Source: Phlyctochytrium arcticum (Eukaryota; Chytridiomycota; Chytridiomycetes; Chytridiales; Chytridiaceae). Taken from it: a stretch of DNA of 64,000 nt. Both the position numbers and the translations under genes were made by a program. Within the stretch, counting starts at the first letter, position 1. Every line of letters begins with the position of its first letter. Of the stretch, positions 25,001 to 36,173 are shown piece after piece. The notes below the pieces were generated by a model that was given only the letters and a program-made list of their open reading frames with translations, was not told the origin of the DNA and did no database searches. Location: contig JAHLKI010000005.1 of the NCBI GenBank assembly GCA_025602905.1, positions 806,001 to 870,000 on the forward strand. Reading direction: 5' to 3'.

Positions 25001-25192
25001 GACAGTTCTGTCAATTGCAGGCTTGCATCGCATACCTTGGGTCTATATAACACCCCCAGACAACTTACCCTTGGTTGCGCCGTCCTATATCCCCCAAAAG
25101 CTAGCAAGATCCACGTTGATCTTGTTGACCAAGACGATACCCTAAATTTTGATAATCAGCATACTTTGCGAAAACGATCCTGAGAGCGCATC
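22058..25192. other. Long spacer upstream of the Q-rich gene
   Basis: No gene is firmly supported. Three perfect TACTCGAGTA palindromes lie at 23163, 23381 and 24583. A minus-strand frame at 24024-23746 begins with a signal peptide-like stretch (FFARAMLAIAIVLAGGG) followed by a CGVCGHW motif and could be a small secreted protein, but nothing confirms it. The 3' end holds the promoter of the gene starting at 25193. Confidence 0.4.
25044..25050 (+). promoter_or_regulatory. TATA box of the Q-rich gene
   Basis: TATATAA in GGTCTATATAACACCC, about 145 nt before the ATG at 25193. Confidence 0.45.
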
Positions 25193-27496
25193 ATGAGGGA
25201 GCGAAACGTTACCCCACAATCTTATACTCCAACCGCTGAACAAATCAAGCAAGTCATGGCCGACGACCCGTCCATCCGAGGCACATCTTCAGCTCTCCTC
25301 GTTCTTCATCGCCAGCACCATCTGCAGCAGCAGCAAGCTCAGAAACAGCAAATGCAACAGTTTCGGAGCGAATACCATCAGCATTTTGGTGATTTCGGTG
25401 GAGGGGTTGCGTATCGCCATCCAAAAGTTTCGGCATCAACGTCTTCGTTGCCGCGTTCGTATGCCAAGCATTCGCAGCAACATGTGCCCTTACCGATCTC
25501 TCAGCAGAAACAGCAGGCGACTATTGTGCAGAAACAACAGCAAAAGCCCAAATCCCAGTTCAAGCATATCATCTTGCAACAGCAACTTCTTCGAGAGCAA
25601 GAGGAAAAAGCCGCGCTAAAGCTACAGAAGAAGCAAGAACAGCAGCTGTTGTTGCAGCAACAAAATCAGTCACAAAATCAGCAATCCCACCATCGCCCAG
25701 CGTATCATTCTCCTCAACTTTCCTCCCGCAGATCATTTCAGCAACCATCTGCACCATCCCATGGACACCCTCAAGGCCGCCCGCAACTGAATCGGCATGC
25801 TAGTTTGGATGGGTTTTCATTGCGCTGGTCAGATGCGGTGCCCACTTACCGTCAAGCCCCCATTGAGCATCATCCTAGCTATGTACAAAGTCAGCAACAG
25901 CAGCAACATGCGAATACCCAGCCGCTAGCGACGAACGCGAGTCAACAAAAAGATCGCCTTCAACATCCATCAACTTCAGCGGCAAACCAACCCCAATCCT
26001 TTGTCTTGACCCAATACCCCGCCGATCCTCACGGAACTGCCATCTCCCGTCGAATCAGTCTTCCTGTCATGACGACTGCCCCACCGTCTCCGCGCATGTG
26101 GCCATCCCCAAACTCCCAGTATTCACCATCACTCGAGTCGCCTTTAGCCAGTACCAACACCAACAGCTACTTTTCGTACCCCGCCGAATCGACAGACTGG
26201 CAGTATCACTACCAACAGCTGCAACAGCAGCAAGGGAGTTTGACAGGATTAGCTATTACGGGATCTCCTCGAGAATCATTTGACAGTTCGAGCAAGGGTA
26301 GTTTTGATGAACCGGCTCGGTCTATGAGCTCGTCTCCAGTTAGAGGTGGTAGTGTTGCAGGCAATGTACCAACGCGGATGTCGTCAAGGGGACATCAGCA
26401 ACCGCAGCAGCCAGAAAACGTGCGATTTAGTGAAGAATCGTTACAGATGAGTGTGTCGCAACATCTTCAGCAGCAATCCCCTCTATCGTTGCCGTCGTCA
26501 TTTGCCGAACACGGTGTGCCTGCACCATTGAATGCTCAGCGCCAGCAGTTGCAGTCTCAACGTTCCCATAAGCAACCCCACCTGCAACTCACAGATCAGC
26601 AGCAGCATCAGCCACAACAACCCCAAGCTCCATCCATTCACGTAGAAGTACACAGTAAGCATACTCGTCCATCTCTCAGTCGCACTGCATCCCTTCCTGC
26701 CCTCCCTTCCTCTGCGGCTCGTGTGAAAGAAGATCGTCCTGACAGCGGGACCGACGTGAGCGACTTTAATCTCACTCGAAGCTCCAGCTTCCACCGCCAG
26801 ACTTTACCCACGGCCAACTCCCTACCAGCCTCCCCCAATCGCGCACCGATGGCACCACTGCCTTTGAAAACATCACCGTTGTCAGTGTCCGCCAGCGAAC
26901 AGAGTGCAGGATTTAAGATCACGATGCCTTCTCTGCCTCGACCCGTGAGACGACACACCACAACCGAAGTGGCAGCGATACCTTCCCGGTCCATGTCACC
27001 CACACCTCTGCCCGCGGATAGCTCATACCCTACCCGAGACGCGTTCATGCGAAAAATCCCATCCAGCATCGATCTTCCCAGACACAACGCGATAGGTCGA
27101 GACTCACCTACACTCCTCAATCGTCCCATGTCGCCACCCCCTTCACCCCATCTTCTCGCGACCCCTAAACCATCGTTCGACTCTCACTTTACCCCATTAC
27201 CCGTCGTGATCCCACTCCCGTCCGACGCCCCCACCTCTCCCGCTATTTTTCTCAACCCAAACCCCTCACCCCGACCCACACCCCCCTCCTCACCAACAAA
27301 AAGTGCCCCACCCCTTCTACCCCCCAAAGACCTACCGGACCGCCGACCCCGCACCGTGTCAGGATCTCGATCAGTCAGTTTTGCCCTTGACGTCTCGGAA
27401 CATGCTCATGAGGAATGGTTGAAGCAGTTGAAGGGGTACCGACGGAGCAAGAAACGGGCTGCGATGGTCTTTGGGAAGGTTTTCAAATTCTTCTAG
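25193..27496 (+). CDS. Large glutamine/serine/proline-rich low-complexity protein
   Basis: Single open frame of 767 residues. The first ~200 are packed with Gln runs (coded mostly by CAG/CAA) and mixed Gln/Lys/Glu helices. The middle alternates Ser/Pro-rich motifs of the type SRTASLPALP, RSSSFHR and RISLPV, which look like basophilic kinase or 14-3-3 sites. The C-terminus has a folded-looking basic end: VSFALDVSEHAHEEWLKQLK then GYRRSKKRAAMVFGKVF. No catalytic domain is visible. A regulatory or scaffold protein is likely, but the family is not recognised. The start is the first ATG after an in-frame stop, and the stop is followed by an AT-rich 3' flank. Confidence 0.7.
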   Translation: MRERNVTPQSYTPTAEQIKQVMADDPSIRGTSSALLVLHRQHHLQQQQAQKQQMQQFRSEYHQHFGDFGGGVAYRHPKVSASTSSLPRSYAKHSQQHVPLPISQQKQQATIVQKQQQKPKSQFKHIILQQQLLREQEEKAALKLQKKQEQQLLLQQQNQSQNQQSHHRPAYHSPQLSSRRSFQQPSAPSHGHPQGRPQLNRHASLDGFSLRWSDAVPTYRQAPIEHHPSYVQSQQQQQHANTQPLATNASQQKDRLQHPSTSAANQPQSFVLTQYPADPHGTAISRRISLPVMTTAPPSPRMWPSPNSQYSPSLESPLASTNTNSYFSYPAESTDWQYHYQQLQQQQGSLTGLAITGSPRESFDSSSKGSFDEPARSMSSSPVRGGSVAGNVPTRMSSRGHQQPQQPENVRFSEESLQMSVSQHLQQQSPLSLPSSFAEHGVPAPLNAQRQQLQSQRSHKQPHLQLTDQQQHQPQQPQAPSIHVEVHSKHTRPSLSRTASLPALPSSAARVKEDRPDSGTDVSDFNLTRSSSFHRQTLPTANSLPASPNRAPMAPLPLKTSPLSVSASEQSAGFKITMPSLPRPVRRHTTTEVAAIPSRSMSPTPLPADSSYPTRDAFMRKIPSSIDLPRHNAIGRDSPTLLNRPMSPPPSPHLLATPKPSFDSHFTPLPVVIPLPSDAPTSPAIFLNPNPSPRPTPPSSPTKSAPPLLPPKDLPDRRPRTVSGSRSVSFALDVSEHAHEEWLKQLKGYRRSKKRAAMVFGKVFKFF

Positions 27497-27964
27497 TATT
27501 TTTTAATGAGCTGTGATCTTTACAAGGAGTCTTGATGTATTTAGTAGTTGTATAACGTATCGGAAACCCTTCCAAACAAAAAAAGAGTTTCGCGCGTGAT
27601 ACATGAGAGTTCATAGCTGAAAAGCGGGGTTCTAGAAAGTGACGTTCAAATAGCTTACGGCCTGAGGAACGCAGTTAGTCGGCAATACGTACATACAGAT
27701 CCGTACCATATATTGATGACAAGTCAAACATCTCAGGTGTAGTTTCAGAAAATGGCCTTCAAGATAAAAAAATTTCGGCGGATGATCTAAAATCAAATTT
27801 AGTGAAGCATCATCTAAACTAGATCTCGATCAGTGTCAAACTGAAATAAATGTAAGCTTAATTTGAGTAGGATTAAGGAGCCGTGGGAAAAAAGCGCAAG
27901 GTATAATAGAGAAGGCATACGTATGATAAATATTTACAGTGAAGCGGAATTCCTAATATATTTC
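27497..27964. other. Intergenic 3' flanks
   Basis: AT-rich spacer between two convergent genes. I see nothing else in it. Confidence 0.5.
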
Positions 27965-28729
27965 CTAGAAACTAAGTCCCAGTAATCCTTCCGTTTGTGG
28001 GTATCCGGCCTCAAAGCAAACTTGCAAAAACACCCGGTCATCCTTGATGAAAAAAAGCTTGATCTTCTCAAACTTGATATTGTACATAAAGATGATTTTT
28101 GCGCCTAAGCGATTCTTGAGGGCCGCCAAATGCCGCATGGTCGTCAGCACATCCTCGCCCAGAACAAACCAGTCGGTAGCTTCATGATTTGAGACGTTGG
28201 ATCGGACAAAAGGTCGCGAGTGGTATTTAAAGGGACCGTGGGGAAGAGTGATGGCCAGTTGCCGAGCTTCCCTGACTCCACCGGGAAAGAAGTCATTGAA
28301 ATCTGCGCGCCAGCGTTGTCCTTGGCAGACAAAGGTACCCGAGGACGGGCCGGGGAGGGGAGTGAGGAGGAGTTGGGCGATGGGATATGCACGATCGAAA
28401 GAGGAGAGCATCAGATCGGGGATGTTGAGGTCCATGTACATTTTGGCGTCTTCAAGCTCAGCGGTAGTGGATTGTTTGGACAACGACGGCTCCGGACTGA
28501 GGTTGAGGTTGGGACTGGCGGGTGGTGTTGGGCGAGTAATATCGGAGGGATTGGTCATTTTGGTCCTTGCTTGGCCCATAGCGAAAGGACGATCCTGGGT
28601 ACGATAGCCTTCCATTTTGACTCTATCGGACATTCTTCGTTTCAAATCTATCGAAGTATATTGCAATGGAAAGATTGAAAAGTCAGACACCACTTTGAGG
28701 CTCAACAAGAACAAGACTTTTCCCTTCAT
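27965..28729 (-). CDS. Hypothetical protein
   Basis: Single open frame of 254 residues. A more likely start is the ATG at 28633 (MSDRVKMEGYRTQDR), which leaves 222 residues and puts the first 32 codons in the 5' UTR. After a Pro/Ser-rich segment (ITRPTPPASPNLNLSPEPS) the last ~150 residues look folded: DLNIPDLMLSSFDRAYPIAQ, GQRWRADFNDFFPGG, ATDWFVLGEDVLTTMRHLAA, IKLFFIKDDRVFLQVCF. I do not recognise the family. The gene lies next to the first unit of the Crypton-derived array but shares no sequence with it. Confidence 0.55.
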   Translation of the reverse strand: MKGKVLFLLSLKVVSDFSIFPLQYTSIDLKRRMSDRVKMEGYRTQDRPFAMGQARTKMTNPSDITRPTPPASPNLNLSPEPSLSKQSTTAELEDAKMYMDLNIPDLMLSSFDRAYPIAQLLLTPLPGPSSGTFVCQGQRWRADFNDFFPGGVREARQLAITLPHGPFKYHSRPFVRSNVSNHEATDWFVLGEDVLTTMRHLAALKNRLGAKIIFMYNIKFEKIKLFFIKDDRVFLQVCFEAGYPQTEGLLGLSF

Positions 28730-29017
28730 AATCCCCAGAAAGGATTAATGAGAGCGGAGTCTTTCCGAGATTTGAACTCGAAAGTTGAAAACGCAAGTCG
28801 CAAAACTGGGACAACGCACAGAAATCGGGCAATAGCAGAACAGGGGGGAGGCCAAACTTCAAAAACTACATTGCAGCTTATCCGCCCGACGCTCAAAGGA
28901 ACTCAAGATCACCACAGTAAACAGCCCAGCACCAGCATTGTGAGCCTCCTGAAATCAACTTTCCCTTCCCCTTTCCATCTTTCATAAGAGAATTTGTTTG
29001 CATATATAACTCTCATC

Positions 29018-30282
29018 ATGGCAAGAATTAAGCTGCCCAGACGGATATTGAGAGACACATCGACTGGATCCAGTGTTTCGTTCGCGACAATCCAATCCGT
29101 CTCCTCTGATATCGGAACTGTTAGTGTCAAATCCGAATCCACTCAGGAAGTCTCACTGGCAATCCCCGCAAGTACAAGTACCCATCCGCCCAGGTTTTTT
29201 TTCATTCTGTTACACTTCTTGGTTAATTGAAAGTTGACTAATATTCTTGGAGCAGTTCGAAAAAAACGTCAAATTCTCACAACTCTGTATCCGAGATGAA
29301 CGGTTTTGAGAGATCGGATGATGAAGATGATGGACCTGAACGTGCAGATGATGAAGGTGGTGGTATGGAAGAAATTTCCAGTGAAGCGGAACCACATCAC
29401 GAGAATCTGGAAGACGAGCAGGATCCCGAACCTAATAAACACTTACGTCGCAGCCGGAAGAGCAGATCTCCAAATCTGGCTTCAAGTACCCTTGAAAAGT
29501 ATGCTTCTTATCGCAGAAGGTTCATTGCCTGGTGCACAGAACAAAACTTCTCGGATGGCTGCTGGGTACGTGGAGAAAAGATTATCGCGTTCTGTCAGAA
29601 AGACCTCATTGCGAAAGGTCGCTTACGGGGACGTAAGGCGGGCCCGCCAACGCCTTACTCGTACTCTGGCGTCAGACTGTACATAACAGCTTTTATGCAT
29701 CTGTATCATGAGCAAGTACGGGAGGGTTTACACAATTATACCAATCCTTTCTCATGCCCGAGGCTTCGCGCTTTTCTCAAAAGCTTGAAACGGCAGAGGG
29801 CTGGCTCGCGCTTAAACCCCTCTGGAAATCGTGGCCGTAGCACTCCTGTCGACGAGCGGGCGCAGAATACTATGGATTCGATTATCGATAAATCCGGGAG
29901 GAATGTCGCTTCCAGTGCAGAAGGTCTTCAAGACCCACAAATTGTATCGGTTGCCGGAATGTCAGAGTTGACCAATACGATGAAGGCTCTTTACAACTCT
30001 ACTATGGAACGGATTAATGGGATCGAGAACACTATAAGCAGCCTAAAGACCTCCACTGCCAGGTCGAACGATGGGATCGAGCACAACTCAACCAGCTCGG
30101 AGGTTTCACCACCCACAGATGCGGCCGATAATGTGCAGGATTTGATTACGTTGTTTGACACATGGTGGAAGGAAATGGAGAACAATTCCGGCCGTTGTCA
30201 TCAGCAAATCAAGGAGATCGGGCAGGTTACGAGAAGAGCCATTCTTTCCCTGGGACACTCGGAAAGCAGCACGAACAATTAA
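29018..30282 (+). CDS. Crypton-derived DNA-binding protein, copy 1 (C-terminally truncated)
   Basis: Exons 29018-29193 and 29256-30282 give 400 residues. The order is a basic arm (MARIKLPRRILRDTSTGSS), an acidic stretch, a helical domain with FIAWCTEQNFSDGCWV, KIIAFCQKDLIAKG and LYHEQVREGLHNYTNP, then a segment with TNTMKALYNSTMERINGIEN predicted to form a coiled coil, then QVTRRAILS. The helical domain resembles the N-terminal DNA-binding part of Crypton-type tyrosine recombinases. No Arg...His-x-x-Arg...Tyr catalytic set is visible. Compared with copy 5, a CAA-to-TAA change (30280) and frameshifts cut off the C-terminal GCR1_C domain, whose remains lie downstream. The product may still be made as a short form. 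Confidence 0.65.
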
Positions 30283-31230
30283 AAGCAGGGCATTCTGAAG
30301 CACGCAGGGTATTACCTCCAGTCTCACACACCTTACGACAATTAGGCATTTTAAATCCTAGCGCCCTGGATCAACTCTGGGTCCAACTAAGTCCTAGCCC
30401 TTTGGGTGAAACTCCAGATCTAACCTTGATACCCCTGACAATATGTCCGCCCACTCCATCCCCTCAAACCCCCTACACCGCCAATCCCGTTAGTGCAACA
30501 GGTCTCTCTGCATACTTTAGCGGATAATTCCCATCCCGACAGCCGATTCTGCGCATAAACCGGAGTGCCGCGAATATGGTTACCTTTTGGGAACAGTACG
30601 TACTGTGAGCGTTCTGAATTCCTTTCAGTAAGGGAAATGAATGCCACACTGACAACACACCCATACAATCCTTCACTCCAACTCCTACCACCCTCAATCC
30701 CGTTAACGCAACAGATTCCTCTGCAAAACTAGCGGACAATTCCCAACGAGACAGTCCTGCGCATGGATCGGAATGCCGTGAGTACGGTTACTGTTCGAGA
30801 ATTGTATGGCCGAGAGCTCACTGAACTCCTTTCAGCAAAAGAATTGATATTTTGTCCAAAAGATGGCGAAAAGACTCTCTCGCTCGAAAGTGATGCACCA
30901 ATCGTATTTTTCTCCATGTTTACATTGAGAGAATGATGGCAGAAACCGGTCGAAATGTTGATGTGCAACATGGACGGTATAGTGGAGTTCCAAAATGACA
31001 AGAAGGCGACTGCAGCAGCGGCCACGTAGGATGGATGGTACTGGCGCTATGGTATGAGTTATCTGCACAGGCAAACCGGCTTCTTGGAAATCTGAAAACT
31101 GTTGGCCTGCGTTCCTCCGTTTGCGGTAATCAACAGATTTTGGCAACCTCACGGGCGCGTGGTACTGGAAATGGGAGAGTAGAAATCCCCCGCATGATCC
31201 TACATCAATAAACGACTCCAAGAACTGTGG
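30283..31230 (+). pseudogene. Degraded GCR1_C region of copy 1, present twice
   Basis: Remains of the GCR1_C domain follow copy 1. One fragment at about 30557-30610 reads NRSAANMVTFWEQY then a stop. A second at about 30763-30850 reads MDRNAVSTVTVRELYGREL and LLSAKEL before losing frame. Both match MDRSATNVVTVWEEYDRG of copy 5. The doubled remnant points to a local duplication after inactivation. Confidence 0.6.
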
Positions 31231-31839
31231 GTTGATGGCACGAAATGAATTTACAACGATTTCAAAATAGTATGTGTATCCCGCAATCCGGCGGACGTCC
31301 TCTGGACGTTCAGGCCGGGTTCATGACTGTAAAAATGGAATCGGGACGTGATCAGAACGAGCACCAGCACCTCGTTGACAAGTCCAAACATGCGGGTATA
31401 TATGGTATATAAACTCAGTCACTGTAAGTTTGGGCCACCCATCATGGCCTATGACCTTATGCTGACTGATAACTGAGCTCTGATGGAAGCCATGAAACTT
31501 GATGAAAGCCAGATGAAGGAGCGCAGGAGAGGAGCGACGCTGAGAGCGACACTACGACTGAAACGAGGGATATTCCCAGAAAGGGTTAATGAAAGCGGCG
31601 TCTCCGACTCTCCGGCCTCTCCGGTGTCTTCCCTCTGGTCTTCACTCTTCACTCTCTAAAAACCGGGCTGGGCATCGCAAACCAGGTTGACGCCGATTTG
31701 ACGGGGAATTTCAAGGACTGCATTGAACTACCTGCAAGGTCACACGGCGGGAAGGACTGGGCTTGTGCGGAAGTTTCAGACTTTCAAGCCGTTTCAGTCT
31801 CCTGAGTCCTGATCTACTTCCACATCCGTCACACTCAGC

Positions 31840-33096
31840 ATGGCGAGAATCAAACGGTCCAGACAGGTACCGAGGGATACATCAAATGGCTCTAGTGTAT
31901 CGTTCGGGTCTACCTCCGTAACCTCCCACTCCCCCGCTGGGACTGCCACTGTCAAATCAGAATCTGCTCAAGCACACTCACAGAAAATCCCCGCAAGTAC
32001 AAGAATTCGTACGCCCCGGTTTGTTTCATTCTGTTGCATTTCTTGGTCAATGAAAGTTGACTGATCTACTTGGAGCAGTTCGAAAGATACGTCAGATTGT
32101 TATAACATTGTATCCGAGGTGAACAGTTTTGAGAGTTCGGGTGGTGAAGATGAGACTGGCCATGAGCGTGCAGATGATGAATTTGGTGGTATGGAAGAAG
32201 TTTCGAGTGAAGCGGAACCTCATAAAGAGTATCATGAAGAAAAGAAGACTCGCAAATCTAATAAACAATTTCGAGAGCGCAAACCTCGAAATGTAACTCC
32301 AGCAACCCTTAGAAACTATGTTCCGTGTCGGAAAAAGTTCATTGCTTGGTGCACAGAACAAAATTTCTCGGATGGCTGCTGGGTAAGCGAGGAAAAGATT
32401 ATCGGGTTCTGCCAGGACCAGCTCATTAGCAAAGGTCACTACTTGCACTCGTACTCGTCCTCAACCGTCGGAAACTACATAGCGGCTTTTATGCATCTGT
32501 ACCATGAGCAAGTACGGGAGGGTTTACACAATTATACCAATCCTCGCGCGTCCTCGAATTTGGCCGCGCTCCTCAAATCCTTGAAACGGCCGAGGAATGA
32601 AACTCACCTAAACTCCTCTGATCATCGTGGCTGTAGCACTCTTGCCGACGAGCAAATGCAGATTGGCGGGGTATCTCGCGTGAATAATTACGACGGGAAG
32701 GACGGATCCAGTGCAGTAGGACTTCAAAACCCCCAAATCACCTCGGTCTCCGGAGTGTCAGAGTTGACCAACACGATGAACGCCCTTTATAACGCTACTA
32801 TGGAAAGGATTAATGGGATCGAGAACACCATAAGCAGCCTGAAGACCTCCACTGCCAGCTCGAACGACGATGAGAATGAGCACACTTCAACCGGCTCGCA
32901 GGCTTCACCACCCAATGATGCGGCCGATGATGTGCAGGATTTGGCCACGTTGTTTGACACTTTGTGGAAGGAATTGGAGAATAATTCCGGTCGCTATCAT
33001 GAACAAATAAAGGAGCTCGGACAGGTGACGAAGAGAGCCATCCTTTCCATCGATAGCACGGGTAGCAGCAAGAACAGCCATTTGCAGGATATGTAG
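31840..33096 (+). CDS. Crypton-derived DNA-binding protein, copy 2 (C-terminally truncated)
   Basis: Exons 31840-32018 and 32079-33096 give 398 residues. It opens MARIKRSRQVPRDTSNGSS. The helical domain carries FIAWCTEQNFSDGCWVSEEK, GFCQDQLISKG and FMHLYHEQVREGLHNYTNP. The coiled-coil part TMERINGIENTISSLKT and the closing ELGQVTKRAILS are intact. The intron (60 nt) is at the same place as in copy 1. The frame stops at 33094-33096, close to where copies 1, 3 and 4 also end, and the downstream GCR1_C region is degraded (33290-33440, out of frame). It lacks the GRKTGPPTPYS loop present in copies 1, 3 and 4. Confidence 0.65.
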
Positions 33097-33450
33097 ATGA
33101 AGCGGGCTGAATATTACCTCCGGTCTCACGCCTCATGACAAGTAGTCATTATATATCCTGGCATCCAGGGTCAAACTCCGACTCCAATCTTTGATACTAC
33201 TCCGCCCATTTCATCTGCTGAACACCTAGCACCCTTAATCCCGTCAAATTTCTGTGCATACTCTGTTGGAACAAGTCCTATTCCGACAGGCGATCATGCG
33301 CAGGGGACCGGAGTGCCGCAAATATGGTTGCCATTCGGGAGGAGTATGGTCGAGGGCTCTCGCATTCCTTTCAGTGCAGGAAATGAATCCTTTGACAACG
33401 GATGGCGGAAATGACTTCCTTGGTTCGCCAGTGATACAGTAATCGTCAAT
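33097..33450 (+). pseudogene. Degraded GCR1_C region of copy 2
   Basis: Between 33290 and 33440 the sequence aligns with the GCR1_C exon of copy 5 (GACCGGAGTGCCGCAAATAT against GACAGGAGTGCCACGAATGT), but frameshifts leave no usable reading frame. Confidence 0.55.
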
Positions 33451-33950
33451 TTCTTCATGGTTACAACACCGAAAGTTTCAGGGCAGACATCGGTCTTTAT
33501 GATATCGCCTGAGCTTGAAATATCGATGTGCAACATGTACCACGGCTTCCACCTTCAAAATGGAGGTCGCGTAGGATAGATGGTTTTGGCAGTGCCATAT
33601 CTGCTCATGTTTCCCACGTCCTGGAAATCCGAAAATTTTAGTTGGGCATTTCTTTGTCAACAGATTTGTCAACGACCGTAATCTCACTGGCGTATATAAT
33701 AGATCTGAAAGTGGAAGAGTAAAAAATCCCACATGCTCTTGCATAAATGGACGACTCCAAGACATCTGTGTTGATAGGAAGAAACTGAGTTTACGACAAT
33801 TCCATAACAGCGTCTGTAACCTGCAATCCTGTAATCAATATTTGAAAAACATACCACTGCATCGTTCACAAGTCTAACCACTAGTCGCAAAACACCAATC
33901 ATTCATAGGAGAATATATACTCGGTCACTATAAACTTTGGTCCCCCTACA

Positions 33951-34588
33951 ACAGAGCAAGGCTCAATAGTGCTAATTCCACCGTAATTTCAAAATAACTC
34001 AGATAACAAAAGAATTTCCAAGCAACAGAAAAGCAAGAGAAGCCGAAGAAAAGTAGGAAAAAAAGACCAGGAAAAAGACTGACTCAGGACTAACCCTTTT
34101 TTGGGGATATAGTTGTCGGAGTTTTCTACTATATTGACAACAATTTACAATATACAATGAACCACAGACAAGAATGAAAAGAGAGTGAGAAACCAAGGAA
34201 GTGAACAGCGGAGGGAAAAAGAAAGAAGGAAAGCGTGTGGTTAGTGAACAGCTCTTTCACAATGAGAGGCTCAGACTCCTGGGGGCCCATCCTGGATTCC
34301 GGGGGCCCATCCATGAGCTCCATGAGGCCATGAGCACTGTTAGGATGGCCAAATTTATGAATTTATGGCAACTGAGTTTATGTACTCTTGCACTGGATGA
34401 ATGTTGTTTTGGGAATTGAGCTTGGACTTGTCAAGGATGCGGGGTACTACGTCTTAATTCCATTGCATATCGTTCAGATGACTGCAAGATACATTCTTGC
34501 CATGAAAACACAGTTTTTAAAGCCGTCCAGTGATGTATAAAGCTGTCGGGTTCGCTACTTTCCCGATCGCCTGAGTAGATAGACAACG
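33951..34588. other. Spacer between converging units 2 and 3
   Basis: No gene. A purine-rich stretch covers 34010-34085, and a short doubled word GGGGGCCCATCC lies at 34279-34312. Confidence 0.4.
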
Positions 34589-34978
34589 GTGCCGTCAGTG
34601 ATATCAGTCCTATCCGGTAAAGTGTGCGGAGGAATCTGTTGCGGTAACGGGATTGGGGGTGGTACGATTTGGACGGATGGAGTGGGTGGGTGTGTTGTCA
34701 GTAGTATTCATTTCCTCCACATACTCGCGGCACTCCGACGAATGCGGAGTATCAGCAGTCGGGATGGGAATTATCCGCTAGAGTATGTTAAGGGATCTGT
34801 TGGGTTAACTGCTGGGTTAACTGCATTGAGGGTGTTAGGGTATGAGCGGATGGAATGCGCGGACATATTGTCAGTGGTATCAAAGGTCGGATTCGGAGGT
34901 CCACCCAGTGGGTCAGGATTGAAAATGCCTAGTTGAATTAAGGTTTTTGGGACTGGAGGCAATATCCTGCGATTGAGC
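34589..34978 (-). pseudogene. Degraded C-terminal part of copy 3
   Basis: Minus-strand remnant of the linker and GCR1_C region. It shares the TACTCTAGCGGATAATTCCC word with copy 1, but an internal deletion removes most of GCR1_C, leaving RRSAASMWRK then a stop (about 34743-34714). Confidence 0.5.
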
Positions 34979-36173
34979 CTAAACGTCCTGCAATGGGTTG
35001 ATCGTGCTGCTTTTCGTGCTATCAAAGGAAAGAATGAGTCTCCTTGTAACCTGCCCGAGCTCTTGTATTTGCGGATGACAGCGGCCAGAGTTGTTCTCCA
35101 TTTCCTTCCACAAGGTGTCGAACATTGTCACCAAATCCTGCACGTCATTGATGGGATTGTTGGGTGATGCCCGCAAGCTGGATGAATTGTGCTCGATTCC
35201 ATTGTTCGACCTGGCACTAGAGGTCTTCAAGCTGCTCATGGTGTTCTCGATCCCGTTAATCCGTTCCATAGTAGAGTCGTAAAGAGCTTTCATCGTATTG
35301 GTCAAGTCTGACATATCGGGGACCGACTCGATTTGTGGGTCTTGAGTTTGCTCGTCGAAAGCAGTGCTGCAGCCACGATTTCCAGAAGTGTTTCCACCCC
35401 TATCATTCCTTGACTGTTGTGAGGCTTCAAGAAAGGCGCTAAGATTCCGGGATGAGCGAGGCCTAGAATAATTGTGTAAACCTTGCCATACTTGCTCATG
35501 GTACAAATGTACAAGAGCTGTTATATGCGCGGTGATGGTTACGCGGGAGTAAGGCTTTGTCGGGCCCCTCTTACGCCCCGATGTGTGACCTTTGGCAATG
35601 AGCTCGTCCTGACAGTAAGCGATAATCTTTTCCATATGTACCCAACAGCCATCGGAGAATTTTTGTTCTGTGCACCAGGCAAAGAACCTCTTTTGACACC
35701 TGGTATATGCTTCAAGGGTTTGTGGAGCAAGAATCGGAGGTTTGCGATGTTGTCGGCGGGGTAAGTGCCGTTTTTGCTCGTCTCTCGAATCCTCATTTTG
35801 AGATTCCGCTTCCCCCGACATTTCTTCTATCCCATCAACTCCAGCATTAGGTTCAGTCTCATCTTCACCACTCGAACCGTCAGAATCATTAATTTGGGAT
35901 ATATAACCATCTGAGGTATTTTCGAAACTGCCCCAAGTAGATTAGTCAACTTAGATGGACCAAGGTGTAACAGAATGAAACAAACCTGAGCGGATGAATA
36001 CTTGTATTTGCGGGTGTTGCTTGTGAGTCGTCTTGAATAGATCCTGATTTGGCACTGGTAGTTTCGTTATCAGCGGGGGCAGGGGAAGTCACTGAGGCAG
36101 ACCCAAACGATGCAATAGTAGAGCCACTTGATGTGTCCCTCGCTATCCGTCTGGGCAGTTTGATTCTTGCCAT
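34979..36173 (-). CDS. Crypton-derived DNA-binding protein, copy 3 (inverted, C-terminally truncated)
   Basis: Exons 36173-35986 and 35927-34979 on the minus strand give 378 residues. It starts MARIKLPRRIARDTSSGS. The helical domain has FFAWCTEQKFSDGCWVHMEK, AYCQDELIAKG and LVHLYHEQVWQGLHNYSRP. The following part keeps STMERINGIENTMSSLKT and QVTRRLILSFDST. The stop falls at the same relative position as in copies 2 and 4. This is the only inverted member of the array, facing copy 2 tail to tail and diverging from copy 4 (668 bp between the ATGs). Confidence 0.65.

Larger units (their letters stand above)
28740..31445 (+). repeat. Crypton-derived repeat unit 1
   Basis: First of five related units. 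Shared landmarks with units 2 and 4 are the 5' flank word CCCAGAAAGG(A/G)TTAATGA, the exon 1/intron/exon 2 structure, a degraded GCR1_C part, a further ~500 bp of conserved noncoding 3' flank containing a TCAACAGAT word, and an end near ATAAACTCAGTCACTGTAAG. Confidence 0.75.
31560..33950 (+). repeat. Crypton-derived repeat unit 2
   Basis: Same landmarks as unit 1, from the 5' word CCCAGAAAGGGTTAATGA (31569) to the 3' end near CGGTCACTATAAACTTTGG (33926). Direct orientation relative to unit 1. Confidence 0.75.
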
